DNA of 64,000 nt from Alphaproteobacteria bacterium (GCA_030433215.1 JAUIMC010000008.1:62001-126000), one strand, 5' to 3'; shown: positions 1 to 9,807, counted from the stretch's first letter. Program-made: numbers and translations. Notes: generated by a model not told the origin, from the sequence alone.

Positions 1-333
1 GCGCGCGAGCTCGAAAAAGCCGAAACCAATCTCGGCATCCTCGCCACCGTCGGCTCGGTCTCGCCGTTTATCGGCCTTTTCGGCACGGTCTGGGGCATCA
101 TGAACGCTTTCACCGCGATCGGCATGACCAAGGACACGAACCTCGCGGTCGTGGCGCCCGGCATCGCTGAGGCGCTGTTTGCGACGGCGCTCGGGCTTAT
201 CGCGGCGATCCCCGCGGTCATCGGCTACAACCGCTATTCCGGGGTGCTCAATTCCTTCGCCGTGCGCCTGCAAGGCTTCGCCGACGAGTTTTCCGCCATC
301 CTCTCCGGCCAGCTTGACGGGAGAACGCGCTGA
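1..333 (+). CDS. tolQ: TolQ, C-terminal part (cut by window edge)
   Basis: The reading frame is open from base 1 and ends in TGA at 331-333, so only about the last 110 residues are present. They carry the TolQ/ExbB/MotA signature, a Gly/Thr-rich membrane segment (GILATVGSVSPFIGLFGTVWGIM), and a second hydrophobic segment (GIAEALFATALGLIAAIPAV). TolQ is an inner-membrane proton-channel subunit that works with TolR to energise TolA, which keeps the outer membrane attached during division. The stop overlaps the tolR start by one base, which indicates translational coupling. The family assignment is secure from the motifs and the following tolR-tolA-tolB-pal order; the N-terminus is outside the window. 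Confidence 0.93.
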   Translation, partial: ARELEKAETNLGILATVGSVSPFIGLFGTVWGIMNAFTAIGMTKDTNLAVVAPGIAEALFATALGLIAAIPAVIGYNRYSGVLNSFAVRLQGFADEFSAILSGQLDGRTR

Positions 334-767
334 TGGCGGTCAGTCTCAACACCGGCGGCGGGCGCCACCGTCCCGGCCACACCCGGCCCATGGCCGAAAT
401 CAACGTAACGCCCATGGTCGACGTCATGCTTGTTCTCCTGATCGTTTTCATGGTCGCCGCGCCGCTTTTGACCGTCGGCGTCGCCGTCGATCTGCCCGAG
501 ACCTCGGCCAATCCGATCCAGGACGAGGGCGAGCCCCTGACGGTGACCGTCTCCGCGGACGGCACGATCTATGTGCAGGAAACGGTCGTGGAATACGAAA
601 ATCTCGTGCCGCATCTCGAAGCCGTGGCGACCGCCGGCTATGACCAGCGCATTTTCATTCGCGGCGACCAGAACCGCGCCTATGGCGACATTGTCCGCGT
701 CATGGGCCGCATCAACGCCGCCGGATTCCGCCGCATCGGTCTCGTGACCGATCCGGAACTGGAATGA
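333..767 (+). CDS. tolR: TolR, proton-channel subunit of the Tol-Pal system
   Basis: 144 residues, the usual length for TolR/ExbD. A short cytoplasmic N-terminus containing AEINVTPMVDVMLVLL leads into one membrane helix (about residues 29-48). The helix carries the conserved proton-path aspartate D30, and a periplasmic domain follows. TolR couples proton flow through TolQ to TolA movement. The ATG at 333 overlaps the tolQ stop (TGATG arrangement), which fixes the start. tolA follows after 38 bases. Identification rests on the signature and the operon context. Confidence 0.95.
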   Translation: MAVSLNTGGGRHRPGHTRPMAEINVTPMVDVMLVLLIVFMVAAPLLTVGVAVDLPETSANPIQDEGEPLTVTVSADGTIYVQETVVEYENLVPHLEAVATAGYDQRIFIRGDQNRAYGDIVRVMGRINAAGFRRIGLVTDPELE

Positions 768-805
768 GGCATACGGACGTTTTGTAGTCAGGACCCCTTA
801 GGTTC

Positions 806-1687
806 ATGCGTTTTGGCCTCTTTGCATCGGTGCTGTTTCACCTCGCTGTTATTTTCGGCGGGCTGGTCTGGCTGCCGTCTTTTCGCAAGCTGCCCGATGT
901 CGCGCCGGAGCCTTACATCCCGCTCGACCTCATCAAGGACGCCGAGCTCGATCTGAAAACCAGCGTCCCGGCCGCCGCGCCCGAGCCCGTCGAGGAAGAA
1001 GAGCCGGAACCGGACCTGCCTGAACCTGTTGTCGAGGAGGAGCCTGCGCCGGCCGAAGAAGCCGCGGAGCCGGAACCCACGCCAGAGCCCGAGCCCGAAC
1101 CGGAGCCTGTCGAGGAGGAGCCGGCGCCCGAACCCGAGCCTGAAGAACCCGAGCCGGAACCCCAGCCTGACCCGGAGCCGCCCAAGGAAGCGCCGACCGT
1201 GAAGCCGAAGCCGCAAGAGGACGAGCTTGATCTCGACGCCCTGTCGAAGCTGATCGACAAGGAGCGCGAGACCGAACAGACGCAGCAACAGCGCGACGCG
1301 CCCTCGCAAACGACCGAGCAGGCGGACGAGGCGCGCCCGGCCATCGGCGCCGGCGACCGGCTGACGGCCAGCGACGAGGCCAAGCTGAAAGCGGCCATGG
1401 CCCGGTGCTGGAACGCCAGCGCCATCATCGGCGCGCCGGAGCCGGAACAGCTTCTGGTGGTGATCGATTTCGAACTCAACCGCGACGGCACGCTCGCCTC
1501 GCCTCCGAGGGTGGTGAACGAGCTGCAAATCAATCTATCGGGAAACAGGTTCTGGCGGGTGGCGCAGCGCGAGGCGCTCAGCGCCGTCTCCAAATGCGCG
1601 CCTTACGATTTCCTGCCCGTGGAGCGTTACGAGAGCTGGAAGGAATTCCGCTTCAATTTCAGCCCCTCCGACATGGTCGGGCTTTGA
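806..1687 (+). CDS. tolA: TolA-like envelope-spanning protein
   Basis: 293 residues. A hydrophobic N-terminal anchor (about residues 5-22) is followed by a long acidic Pro-Glu linker (about 45-130, many EPEPEP units), a Lys/Glu/Gln-rich stretch, and a C-terminal globular domain (about 190-293) with two cysteines (RCWNAS and SKCAPYDF). This matches TolA architecture: TolA spans the periplasm and links TolQR to TolB/Pal. Here the linker is Pro-Glu rather than the Ala/Lys-rich helix of enterobacterial TolA, so it is likely an extended rod. The low-complexity linker also creates long spurious frames on the opposite strand. Position between tolR and tolB supports the call. Confidence 0.85.
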   Translation: MRFGLFASVLFHLAVIFGGLVWLPSFRKLPDVAPEPYIPLDLIKDAELDLKTSVPAAAPEPVEEEEPEPDLPEPVVEEEPAPAEEAAEPEPTPEPEPEPEPVEEEPAPEPEPEEPEPEPQPDPEPPKEAPTVKPKPQEDELDLDALSKLIDKERETEQTQQQRDAPSQTTEQADEARPAIGAGDRLTASDEAKLKAAMARCWNASAIIGAPEPEQLLVVIDFELNRDGTLASPPRVVNELQINLSGNRFWRVAQREALSAVSKCAPYDFLPVERYESWKEFRFNFSPSDMVGL

Positions 1688-1780
1688 GGCGGAAAAAGCA
1701 TGAAGCGTTTGTCAGTTCGAAAGCGCGTCGACTGAATTTAGGGTGAACATTTTTCAGGGGGCCTGAAAGAGAGTAACGAC

Positions 1781-3121
1781 ATGAAAAAGATTTTGACCAT
1801 CCTCCTGACCGCGTTTGTTGCGGCTGTTTCGCTGGCCCTGTCGCCGGCGACGGCGCAGCGCGCGACCATCGACATCACGCAAGGCAATGTCGACCCGATG
1901 CCCGTCGCGGCGCCGGATTTCATCGGCGCGGACGAACAGACCATGGGGCTCGGGCGCGACATCACCGGCGTCATCATGAACGATCTCGATCGTTCTGGTC
2001 TTTTCCAGGTGATCGACCAGCGCGCCTATATCCAGAAGCCTGAAAGCGTCAATGAACGCCCGCGCTTTCCCGACTGGCGCCTGATCAAGGCCGAGGTCCT
2101 CATTGTCGGCGAGGTGCAGGAGCTTTCCGACGGACGCATCCAGGTCTCGACCCGCGTCTGGGACGTTTACTCCAACGAACAGCTCGGCGCCGTCGCCTTC
2201 AAGACGCCCGCCGACAACTGGCGGCGCGCCGCGCACAAGGTGGCGGATTTCGTTTACAAGACGCTGACCGGCGAAACCGGCTATTTCGACACCCGCGTCG
2301 TCTTCGTGCATGAAACCGGGCCGAAGGAAAACCGCGTCAAGCGCCTGATGATCATGGATCAGGACGGCGCCAATCCGATCCCGCTCACGGACGGGCTCAA
2401 CTATCAGGTGCTGACGCCGCGCTTTTCGCCGACGCAGCAGCAGATCACTTACATGGCGCTGTTCGATAATCGTCCGGGCCAGGTCTATCTCTTCAACATC
2501 GAAACCGGCGAGCAGGAACAGCTCGGCAATTTCCGCGGCATGACCTTCGCGCCGCGTTTCTCGCCGGACGGGCGCAAGGTGCTGATGTCCATGGAGCGCA
2601 GCGGCAATTCCGACATCTTCATGATGGATCTGTCGACACGCCGCCTGACGCGTCTCACCGACAATCCGGCGATCGACGTGTCGCCCACCATGTCGCCGGA
2701 CGGCCGGCGCATCGCCTTCACCTCCGACCGCGGCGGCACCCAGCAGATCTATACGATGAACGCCGACGGCACGAACCAGAAGCGCATCACCTTCGGCGAA
2801 GGCCGCTACCAGACGCCGGTCTGGAGCCCGCGCGGCGACCTCGTCGCCTTCACGCGGCAATATAACGGCCGCTTTTACATCGGCGTCATCCGCCCCGACG
2901 GATCGGGCGAGCGGCTGCTGACGGAAAGCTATCTGGAAGAGGGGCCGACCTGGTCGCCCAACGGCCGGGTCATCATGTTCTACCGCCAGACGGCCACCCG
3001 CCGCGACGGCTCCGGGGGTGAAAGCCAGCTCTGGTCAGTCGACCTGACCGGCAGAAATTTGAGGCGCGTGCGGACGCCCGGCGACGCTTCTGACCCGGCC
3101 TGGTCGCCGCTTTTGCCGTAA
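1781..3121 (+). CDS. tolB: TolB periplasmic beta-propeller
   Basis: 446 residues with a Sec signal peptide (MKKILTILLTAF...SPATAQ). An N-terminal alpha/beta domain (about 25-160) precedes a C-terminal six-bladed propeller of repeated SPDGRRIAFTSDRGG and WSPRGDLVAF type blades (about 200-446). TolB binds Pal and TolA in the periplasm. A purine-rich stretch (AAAGAGAG) sits a few bases before the ATG. tolB lies 93 bases after tolA. A 297-base gap to pal shows no gene and probably holds a separate pal promoter, though I cannot place convincing -35/-10 boxes there. Confidence 0.96.
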   Translation: MKKILTILLTAFVAAVSLALSPATAQRATIDITQGNVDPMPVAAPDFIGADEQTMGLGRDITGVIMNDLDRSGLFQVIDQRAYIQKPESVNERPRFPDWRLIKAEVLIVGEVQELSDGRIQVSTRVWDVYSNEQLGAVAFKTPADNWRRAAHKVADFVYKTLTGETGYFDTRVVFVHETGPKENRVKRLMIMDQDGANPIPLTDGLNYQVLTPRFSPTQQQITYMALFDNRPGQVYLFNIETGEQEQLGNFRGMTFAPRFSPDGRKVLMSMERSGNSDIFMMDLSTRRLTRLTDNPAIDVSPTMSPDGRRIAFTSDRGGTQQIYTMNADGTNQKRITFGEGRYQTPVWSPRGDLVAFTRQYNGRFYIGVIRPDGSGERLLTESYLEEGPTWSPNGRVIMFYRQTATRRDGSGGESQLWSVDLTGRNLRRVRTPGDASDPAWSPLLP

Positions 3122-3418
3122 ATTGTTCGAATCAGGAGCTTTTTCCGGGCAATCGTAACTGAAAATTCATTTTCGCGCCGGAACGGGCGTTCTTGATTGC
3201 TGAGGCGGGTCTCGCTACGATTCAGATGTTGGTTAAATTTTATCCTTTGACCGACACTGAATTGTAATGCGGGGGAATTAAACCTTCCGTTGCGATTATG
3301 CGCCACAATAGCGTGCGGCATTGTGTGAAATGTGGCTTAGGGGCGGGGGCGCGCTCGCCGGGCCGGATCAAAAAGCCCAGCGGTTGAAACCGGTGACTGG
3401 GGAAGTGGAGCTGAAGAG

Positions 3419-3922
3419 ATGAACAAATTTTTGAAAGTGGCGGGGATTTTCGCCTCACTGGCGCTGATTTCTGCATGTGCCTCGACTGGTCCTGACGTCG
3501 ATACGACGGACACCAGCGACACGATGGTCGACACCGGTCCCTCGGGCCCTGTGCCGGGCACCCAGGCCGATCTGGAACAATCCGCCGGTCATCGCGTGTT
3601 TTTCGGGTTTGATCAGTACACGCTGACGACGGAAGCGCAGTCGACGCTTTCCAAGCAGGCCGCCTGGCTGAAGGAATATCCGGAAACCCGCATTCTCGTC
3701 GCCGGCAATTGCGACGAACGCGGCACCCGCGAATACAACCTTGCGCTCGGCGCCCGCCGCGCGGAAGCCGCCAAATCCTATCTTGTGAGCCTCGGCGTCG
3801 ACGCCGCGCGCATCACGACGGTCTCCTATGGCAAAGAGCGTCCGATCGACCCGCGGTCGACGGAAGCCGCCTGGGCGATGAACCGGAACTCGACCACGAC
3901 GATCACGTCCACCGGCGCATAA
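3419..3922 (+). CDS. pal: Pal, peptidoglycan-associated lipoprotein
   Basis: 167 residues. The lipoprotein signal peptide ends in LISAC, with the lipidated cysteine at residue 20. A Thr/Asp-rich linker leads to an OmpA-like peptidoglycan-binding domain (about 58-165) containing the typical NCDERGTREYNLALGARRA stretch. Pal sits in the inner leaflet of the outer membrane, binds diaminopimelate peptidoglycan and is handled by TolB. GGAG lies 9 bases before the ATG. A strong terminator follows, so pal ends a transcription unit distinct from cpoB. Confidence 0.97.
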   Translation: MNKFLKVAGIFASLALISACASTGPDVDTTDTSDTMVDTGPSGPVPGTQADLEQSAGHRVFFGFDQYTLTTEAQSTLSKQAAWLKEYPETRILVAGNCDERGTREYNLALGARRAEAAKSYLVSLGVDAARITTVSYGKERPIDPRSTEAAWAMNRNSTTTITSTGA

Positions 3923-3958
3923 CGCGTTGGCGGCGCCGTCAGGCGACGATAATAAGGG

Positions 3959-3991
3959 GGCGCGCCGTCACGCCGGCGCGCCTTTCTTTTT
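3959..3991 (+). terminator. Rho-independent terminator after pal
   Basis: A perfect 9-bp stem (GGCGCGCCG at 3959-3967 with CGGCGCGCC at 3974-3982) has a 6-base loop and is followed by a T-rich tract (TTTCTTTTT). It lies 37 bases past the pal stop. Confidence 0.9.
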
Positions 3992-4079
3992 GCGATTAGA
4001 CCATGCAATTTGACGAAGGGCGCGTTTTCGCCTTGTTTTCGTGTCATACTGGCATTCGCTGTTTGGGTTTGAGGTAATC

Positions 4080-4946
4080 ATGACGTCAATCAACACTGGC
4101 ATCAGAACGGGTCTTCTGGCGGTTGCGGCCGCGCTTTTCACAGCCGCGTCCCCGGCGCAGGCGGGCACGAAAGACGACATTCGCGACTTGCAGGCGCGTC
4201 TCGCCACGGCTGAACAGGCGCTGGCGGCGCAGTCTCAGACCACCGTGAAAATCTCCCAGCTCGAACGCCAGATCCAGCAACTGACCGGCCAGGTGGAAGA
4301 ACTCAGCTATCGCCTCGATCTCGCCAATCAGCGTCTCGACGCGGTCAGCGCGGTGCTGGCGGGCGACGCCAACTTTTCCGCGCCAGGCGATTTCGGCGCC
4401 AATGGCGCGTCAAGCGGTCCCGGCGGCGGTCCCGTTTCGCTGATGCCCGGCGCTGAGGGCGGCGACCCGATTGGCGACCAGATCGCCCAGGCCGGCCAAA
4501 ACGCCCAGGCCGGCGGCCCTGACGCGGACGCGGCGGCGGCGGGCGACGTTTCCCTGCCGCTCGATCCCAATGCGGCCTTCGACTACGCCTCGAGCTTCCT
4601 GCTCGCCGGCGATTACGCCCGCGCCAAGGCGGCCTTCAACATGTATGTCGAGGCCTTTCCAAGTCATCCGCGTACGGCGGATGCGCAGTTCCGGCTAGGC
4701 GAAATTCATCTGGCGCTCGGCGAAAACGCCGCCGCCGCCGATGCTTTCATCGCGCATATCCGGAACTATCCGAACGATCCGCGCTCGGCCGAAGCGTATC
4801 TGAAACTCGGCACCGCTTTCGCGCGTCTTGAAAAGACGAAAGAGGCCTGCACGGTGTTCAAGACCATGAAGTCGAAACATCCGAACGCGTCTTCGCCGGT
4901 CCTGCAGCGCGCCGATCTCGAAATGGCGCGCATCGACTGCCAGTAA
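4080..4946 (+). CDS. cpoB: CpoB/YbgF-like cell-division coordinator, TPR protein
   Basis: I start this at the ATG at 4080, which has GAGGT 4 bases upstream and opens directly into a signal peptide (about 26 residues ending SPAQA). An in-frame ATG 39 bases earlier would add 13 unlikely residues. The mature protein has an N-terminal coiled coil (about 30-90, LARQLxxLxxQVEELSYRLDLANQRLD type), a Gly/Ala/Asp linker, and C-terminal tetratricopeptide repeats (about 160-285, AFDYASSFLLAGDYARAKAAF). This is CpoB/YbgF layout: a periplasmic partner of TolA that coordinates peptidoglycan synthesis with outer-membrane constriction. tilS follows after 3 bases. Confidence 0.9.
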   Translation: MTSINTGIRTGLLAVAAALFTAASPAQAGTKDDIRDLQARLATAEQALAAQSQTTVKISQLERQIQQLTGQVEELSYRLDLANQRLDAVSAVLAGDANFSAPGDFGANGASSGPGGGPVSLMPGAEGGDPIGDQIAQAGQNAQAGGPDADAAAAGDVSLPLDPNAAFDYASSFLLAGDYARAKAAFNMYVEAFPSHPRTADAQFRLGEIHLALGENAAAADAFIAHIRNYPNDPRSAEAYLKLGTAFARLEKTKEACTVFKTMKSKHPNASSPVLQRADLEMARIDCQ

Positions 4947-4949
4947 GCG

Positions 4950-6257
4950 GTGGCCCATGACGCGCTGTCGCCGGAGGCTTTCGCCGCACGGCTCGACGCG
5001 CTTCATCCTCCTCAAAAACTTGCGCTCGCCCTTTCGGGCGGGCGCGATTCCGTTGCGCTCCTGAAACTCTGCGCCGGCTATGCGCGGGCGAGGGGGCTTT
5101 CGCTTTGCGCCTATACCGTCGATCACGGTTTGCGCGCCGAAGCGGCCGACGAGGCCCGGCGGGCCGGGGAATGGGCGAAGGCCGCCGGCGCTGCTCATCG
5201 CATTCTCAGATGGTCAGGCGACAAGCCTTCGGCAGGCGTTCAGGCGGCGGCGCGCCAGGCGCGCTATCGTCTTCTCATTGAAGCGGCGCAGGAAGACGGC
5301 TGCGGAGCGCTGATGACCGCACACACCCTGGACGATCAGGCGGAGACGCTGTTCATGCGCCTTGCCCGCAGCGCCGGGCCGAAAGGGCTGGCCTCCATGC
5401 GCGAGGAAAGCCTCGTTGCGAGCGGGCCCGGCGCGCCGGTCCGTCTGTTGCGGCCCCTGCTTTCCTTTTCACGGGGCGAAATCACGCGATGGCTCGAGGG
5501 TGAGGGACAGGACTTCGTCGACGACCCCTCCAATGACGATCCGGCCTTCGAGCGCGTGCGCGTGCGCGCGCTGCTGGCGGCGCTGGGCGAGCAGGATATC
5601 CTGACGGCGAAAGCGCTCGGCGAGACGGCGCGCAGGATGGCCGCCGCCGCCGACCGGCTTGCGAAGGCGGAAGACGATCTCTTCGATCATAGCGGCGGCT
5701 GCTTTTACGGCTGGGGCGGGATTTCCCTCGACCGCTGGGACCCCCAGGCCTCCGGCGCCGCCGGTCTCGCTCGCCGGCTTGTCCATGCGGCGGGCGGCGG
5801 CGCGTTCGCTCCGAATGAAGACGCCGCCGCCGAGGCGTTTGCGGGCGCCGTCAGCACGGGCGGGGGCGCGCTTGCCGGCGCGCTCCTGCGCCGCTGGAAG
5901 GGGCGGTTCTGGGTCGTGAGAGAACCGGCGGCGCTTCTGGGACGCGCCGGGGAGGCGGCTGCGGCCCCCGAGCCGCTTCAAGGGGCGCTGTTATGGGACC
6001 GGCGCTTCATCGTCTCCGCGCGGGACGGGGCGCAGGATCTCGCCGTCGCGGCGCTCGGGGGGGCGGGTAAAAGTTTTCTCGGACCCCGGGCGGGGCTTTT
6101 TCCCGGCCCGGCCGAAGCGCTCTCGACTCTGCCCGGGCTTTACCGCCGCGGCGTATTGATCGCCGCCCTGTCGTCCCCATTTAGGACCGGTGAGACGACG
6201 GCTGCGCGCGCGCTGGCGCGGGAACGCTATGATGGCGGAATTGTTAGATTTTATTAG
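4950..6257 (+). CDS. tilS: TilS, tRNA(Ile)-lysidine synthase
   Basis: 435 residues from a GTG start at 4950, three bases after the cpoB stop. The N-terminal ATP-pyrophosphatase domain carries the PP-loop SGGRDS near residue 30, followed by YTVDHGLR and TAHTLDDQAET, which are the TilS signatures. The enzyme attaches lysine to C34 of the AUA-reading isoleucine tRNA, changing its specificity from Met to Ile; it is essential. The C-terminal region is Ala/Gly-rich and poorly conserved. Order tilS then ftsH is common in proteobacteria. Confidence 0.93.
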   Translation: MAHDALSPEAFAARLDALHPPQKLALALSGGRDSVALLKLCAGYARARGLSLCAYTVDHGLRAEAADEARRAGEWAKAAGAAHRILRWSGDKPSAGVQAAARQARYRLLIEAAQEDGCGALMTAHTLDDQAETLFMRLARSAGPKGLASMREESLVASGPGAPVRLLRPLLSFSRGEITRWLEGEGQDFVDDPSNDDPAFERVRVRALLAALGEQDILTAKALGETARRMAAAADRLAKAEDDLFDHSGGCFYGWGGISLDRWDPQASGAAGLARRLVHAAGGGAFAPNEDAAAEAFAGAVSTGGGALAGALLRRWKGRFWVVREPAALLGRAGEAAAAPEPLQGALLWDRRFIVSARDGAQDLAVAALGGAGKSFLGPRAGLFPGPAEALSTLPGLYRRGVLIAALSSPFRTGETTAARALARERYDGGIVRFY

Positions 6258-6271
6258 ATTTGGCGGGTTTT

Positions 6272-6319
6272 GCGCCATTTAAGATGGCGCTGGCATTTCT
6301 TAACGCCTATCTAATAGGC
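6272..6319 (+). promoter_or_regulatory. Two inverted repeats in the tilS-ftsH gap
   Basis: A 7-bp stem GCGCCAT/ATGGCGC (6272-6278, 6284-6290) is followed by GCCTAT/ATAGGC (6305-6310, 6314-6319). The first may end tilS transcription. The second surrounds CCTATCTAAT, which resembles an alphaproteobacterial heat-shock (sigma-32) -10 box, but I see no properly spaced -35. The function is inferred only. Confidence 0.35.
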
Positions 6320-6381
6320 TCTCTATCAGTACGGACCGGCGCGCCGCCGGCTTGGCGGGGCGACGAAAGGAACGGGATCGA

Positions 6382-8319
6382 ATGAACGGACGCAATCTAC
6401 TCATCTGGGGCCTAGTCATCGTCTTTTTCGTGGTGGCCCTGCAATTGTTCGAGTTCTCGAGCCCCGGCCCGCAGCAAACCCAGCTCACCTATTCCAACTT
6501 CATCCAGCGCGTCGACAATGGCGGCGTTTCGACCGCGTCCGTCTCCAAGGGCGAGGTCACCGGCGAGCTTTCCGACGGCACGGCCTATGTCACCACCATT
6601 CCCGAGGACGGCCAGATCGCCATCGCCGACAAGCTCGATGCGGCGGGCGTCGATACGGAAATCCAGAAGGAAGAAGAGCTGCCGATCCTGCTCTCGCTCC
6701 TGATCAACATCCTGCCGCTCCTCATCTTCCTCGCCTTCTTCCTGTTCATCATGCGCCAGATGCAAGGCGCCGGCGGCAAGGCCATGGGCTTCGGCAAGTC
6801 CAAGGCGAAGCTTCTGACCGAGCGCCAGGGCCGCGTCACCTTCGACGACGTCGCTGGCATCGACGAAGCGAAAGAAGAGCTCGAGGAGATCGTCGAATAT
6901 CTGAAAGACCCGATGAAGTTCCAGCGCCTCGGCGGCAAGATCCCCAAGGGCGCGCTCCTTGTCGGCCCGCCGGGCACCGGTAAGACGCTGCTCGCCCGCG
7001 CCATCGCCGGCGAAGCGAATGTGCCCTTCTTCACGATTTCGGGCTCCGACTTCGTTGAGATGTTTGTCGGCGTCGGCGCGTCCCGCGTGCGCGACATGTT
7101 CGATCAGGCGAAAAAGAACGCGCCCTGCATCATCTTCATCGACGAGATCGATGCGGTGGGCCGTCACCGCGGCGCCGGGCTCGGCGGCGGCAATGACGAA
7201 CGCGAGCAGACCCTGAACCAGCTTCTCGTCGAGATGGACGGCTTCGAGGCGAATGAGGGCATCATCCTCATCGCCGCCACCAACCGTCCCGACGTGCTCG
7301 ATCCGGCGCTGTTGCGTCCGGGCCGCTTCGACCGCCAGGTCGTGGTGCCGAACCCGGATGTGGCGGGCCGCGAAAAGATTTTGAACGTCCACGCCAAGAA
7401 AGTCCCGCTGGCGCCGGATGTGAACATCCGCACTATCGCGCGCGGCACGCCGGGCTTTTCCGGCGCTGATCTCGCGAACCTCGTCAACGAGGCGGCGCTG
7501 CTCGCCGCGCGGCGCGGCAAGCGCTTCGTCACCGCGAAGGAGTTCGACGATTCCAAGGACAAGGTCATGATGGGGGCGGAACGCCGCTCCATGGTGATGA
7601 CCGAGGACGAGAAAAAACTCACCGCCTATCACGAGGCGGGCCACGCCATGGTGTCGATCTGCGTGCCGGGCAACGACCCCGTGCACAAGGCGACGATCAT
7701 TCCGCGCGGCCGGGCGCTGGGCATGGTGCAATCGCTGCCCGAACGCGACCGCTATTCCATGACGCTGGAGCAGATGACGGCCCGCATCGCCATGGCCATG
7801 GGCGGACGCGTCGCCGAAGAGCTGAAATTCGGCAAGGAGAAAGTCACCTCCGGCGCGTCGTCCGACATTGATATGGCGACCAAGATCGCGCGCGCCATGG
7901 TCACCCAATACGGGCTGTCCGAAAAACTCGGGCCCATCGCCTATTCCGAAGACGAGGGCGAGGTGTTCCTCGGTCAGTCGATCGCGCGCACCAAGTCGAT
8001 CTCCACCGAGACGGCGAAACTCATCGAGGACGAGATCAAGCGTTTTGTCACCGAAGGCTATGAAAAGGCGCGTCAGGTCCTGACCGACCGCCGCGACGAC
8101 TGGGAGCGGCTGGCTCAGGCGTTGCTCGAGTTTGAAACGCTGACCGGCGAGGAGATTCAAAAGCTTCTCAATGGCGAGACCATCGTTCGCGAAGACCCCA
8201 TTGATCCGAAAGATCACACGCCGCCGTCCTCTGTGCCGAGCACCGGCGCGCCCGCCGGCGGCAAGAAGAAAGACGACGACGGGACCGGCGGCATGGAGCC
8301 GAGCCCGCAAGGGGCGTAA
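6382..8319 (+). CDS. ftsH: FtsH, membrane-anchored ATP-dependent zinc metalloprotease
   Basis: 645 residues from the ATG at 6382, preceded by AAAGGAAC. An in-frame TTG 30 bases upstream is less likely. Two membrane helices (about 6-22 and 105-125) flank a small periplasmic domain. An AAA+ domain follows with Walker A GPPGTGKT (about 205), Walker B IIFIDEID and the second region of homology ending RPGRFDRQ. The M41 protease domain has the zinc motif HEAGH. FtsH degrades misfolded membrane proteins and regulators such as sigma-32 and LpxC. The tail is short and charged. Confidence 0.98.
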   Translation: MNGRNLLIWGLVIVFFVVALQLFEFSSPGPQQTQLTYSNFIQRVDNGGVSTASVSKGEVTGELSDGTAYVTTIPEDGQIAIADKLDAAGVDTEIQKEEELPILLSLLINILPLLIFLAFFLFIMRQMQGAGGKAMGFGKSKAKLLTERQGRVTFDDVAGIDEAKEELEEIVEYLKDPMKFQRLGGKIPKGALLVGPPGTGKTLLARAIAGEANVPFFTISGSDFVEMFVGVGASRVRDMFDQAKKNAPCIIFIDEIDAVGRHRGAGLGGGNDEREQTLNQLLVEMDGFEANEGIILIAATNRPDVLDPALLRPGRFDRQVVVPNPDVAGREKILNVHAKKVPLAPDVNIRTIARGTPGFSGADLANLVNEAALLAARRGKRFVTAKEFDDSKDKVMMGAERRSMVMTEDEKKLTAYHEAGHAMVSICVPGNDPVHKATIIPRGRALGMVQSLPERDRYSMTLEQMTARIAMAMGGRVAEELKFGKEKVTSGASSDIDMATKIARAMVTQYGLSEKLGPIAYSEDEGEVFLGQSIARTKSISTETAKLIEDEIKRFVTEGYEKARQVLTDRRDDWERLAQALLEFETLTGEEIQKLLNGETIVREDPIDPKDHTPPSSVPSTGAPAGGKKKDDDGTGGMEPSPQGA

Positions 8320-8337
8320 CAACAAACGGCGGCTTCT

Positions 8338-8946
8338 ATGACTGGCGATATTCAGGAGCCGCCGCCCCATCTCATAAGCCGCCTTCAAGAGCGCTACGGC
8401 GAACCCCATCGCGCTTATCACACTTGGGCGCATGTCGAAGCGCTGCTGAAATGCTTTCATAGCAACAAGAACATGCTCAACGCCCCTGTAACGGTCTTGT
8501 GGGCGCTTTACTGGCACGATGCGATCTATGATCCTGCATCTGGCGAGAATGAACTGGAGAGCGCCAAGCTCTTGCGCAATGACGCAGAAGGCCTTCTCTC
8601 GGAAGAGGCGACGGCTGATGCGGCGGCGATCATCGAAGCCACAGCAAAGCATCTGGTTCCAAACGCCATGCCCGCCGGAAAGCAGTCGGATCTTGAATTC
8701 TTTCTGGATATAGATCTTTCCATACTTGGCCGGGATGAAAAGACGTTTGATGCTTATGAAGCTGCAATCCGAAAGGAATACGCTTTCGTTCCCGAGGCAA
8801 TGTACAAGGCTGGCCGCGCGGCTGTCCTCAAGGGGTTTCTAGATCGCGAATGTCTGTATTTTACGGATATATTCAGGGATCGCTGGGAAGCACAGGCAAG
8901 GGCGAACCTGCAACGTTCGATTGCCCATCTGGAATTGGCGTCATAG
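8338..8946 (+). CDS. HD-superfamily metal-dependent phosphohydrolase (COG4339-like)
   Basis: 202 residues. YHTWAHVEALL (about 26-36) and ALYWHDAIYDP (about 56-66), with a later DIDLSILG, supply the His/Asp ligands of an HD-type metal site; ENELESAKLL follows the second motif. This pattern belongs to the predicted metal-dependent HD phosphohydrolases related to COG4339, whose substrates are not established. The gene lies 18 bases after ftsH and 33 before folP on the same strand, so it probably belongs to the same transcription unit. Its codon choice looks somewhat less GC-extreme than that of its neighbours. Confidence 0.75.
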   Translation: MTGDIQEPPPHLISRLQERYGEPHRAYHTWAHVEALLKCFHSNKNMLNAPVTVLWALYWHDAIYDPASGENELESAKLLRNDAEGLLSEEATADAAAIIEATAKHLVPNAMPAGKQSDLEFFLDIDLSILGRDEKTFDAYEAAIRKEYAFVPEAMYKAGRAAVLKGFLDRECLYFTDIFRDRWEAQARANLQRSIAHLELAS

Positions 8947-8979
8947 CGCCGTTTTGAGGAATGGCTAACAGGCCGCAGC

Positions 8980-9807
8980 ATGTCTGAGAAAACCGCCAGC
9001 TATAAGATCATGGGCGTCGTCAATGCGACGCCCGATTCCTTTTCCGACGGCGGACAATTTTCCGACGCGCAGGCGGCGGTCGCCCATGGGCTGAAGCTCG
9101 CCGAAGAGGGTGCGGAGATTCTCGACATCGGCGGGGAGTCGACGCGGCCCGGCGCCGACCTCGTCTCGGTTCAGGATGAAATCGCCAGAACCGTTCCGGT
9201 GATTGAAGGGCTTGCCCGAGAAGGCGCCAAAGCTGCCATTTCCATCGATACGCGAAAGCCGGACGTAGCCCGCGCCGCCATGGAGGCGGGCGCCGCGATC
9301 TGGAACGACGTGACGGCGCTTTCTTTCGCGCCGAACAGTCTCGACTGCGCCGCGTCGCTTTCGTGCGACATTGTCCTGATGCATGCCCAGGGCGACCCCA
9401 AGACCATGCAGGACGATCCGCATTATGACGATGTGGTGGAGGAGGTGTACGCCTATCTCGCCGGCCGCATCGAGGCCTGCGTCAAGGCCGGCGTCAGCGA
9501 GGACCGCCTGATCGTCGATCCGGGGATCGGCTTCGGCAAGACGCTCGAACACAATCTTCTGCTGCTCCGCGATCTCGGCCGGTTCTGCGCCCTCGGACGG
9601 CCGGTGCTGCTCGGCGCCTCGCGCAAGCGGTTTATCGCCGCCCTGGACAGGAAGAGCCCCGCCGATCAGCGGCTCGGGGGTTCCCTGGCGGCGGTTCTGG
9701 CTGGGTTCCGCCAGAGCGCCTCGATTTTCCGCGTGCATGACGTCGCCGCCACCCGGCAGGCCTTAACTGTGGCTAACGCCATAGAAAATCCGCATTTTTC
9801 CCGTTAA
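8980..9807 (+). CDS. folP: FolP, dihydropteroate synthase
   Basis: 275 residues. MGVVNATPDSFSDGG (near residue 10) and DIGGESTRPGA (about 48-58) are the two PROSITE-type DHPS signatures. DPGIGFGKT and LLGASRKRFI complete the pterin and pABA/phosphate pocket. The enzyme condenses dihydropterin pyrophosphate with p-aminobenzoate in folate synthesis and is the sulfonamide target. folP next to glmM, downstream of ftsH, is a widespread proteobacterial order. Confidence 0.97.
   Translation: MSEKTASYKIMGVVNATPDSFSDGGQFSDAQAAVAHGLKLAEEGAEILDIGGESTRPGADLVSVQDEIARTVPVIEGLAREGAKAAISIDTRKPDVARAAMEAGAAIWNDVTALSFAPNSLDCAASLSCDIVLMHAQGDPKTMQDDPHYDDVVEEVYAYLAGRIEACVKAGVSEDRLIVDPGIGFGKTLEHNLLLLRDLGRFCALGRPVLLGASRKRFIAALDRKSPADQRLGGSLAAVLAGFRQSASIFRVHDVAATRQALTVANAIENPHFSR

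Noticed and set aside
6412-8652. 746-residue open frame antisense to ftsH, and similar long frames opposite gyrB (58820-60577), rpsA (50914-52692), serA (17917-19572) and aroA (48914-50290)
   Set aside because: Shadow frames of GC-rich genes: composition follows the codon positions of the real gene, there are no domain motifs, and the sense genes are certain.
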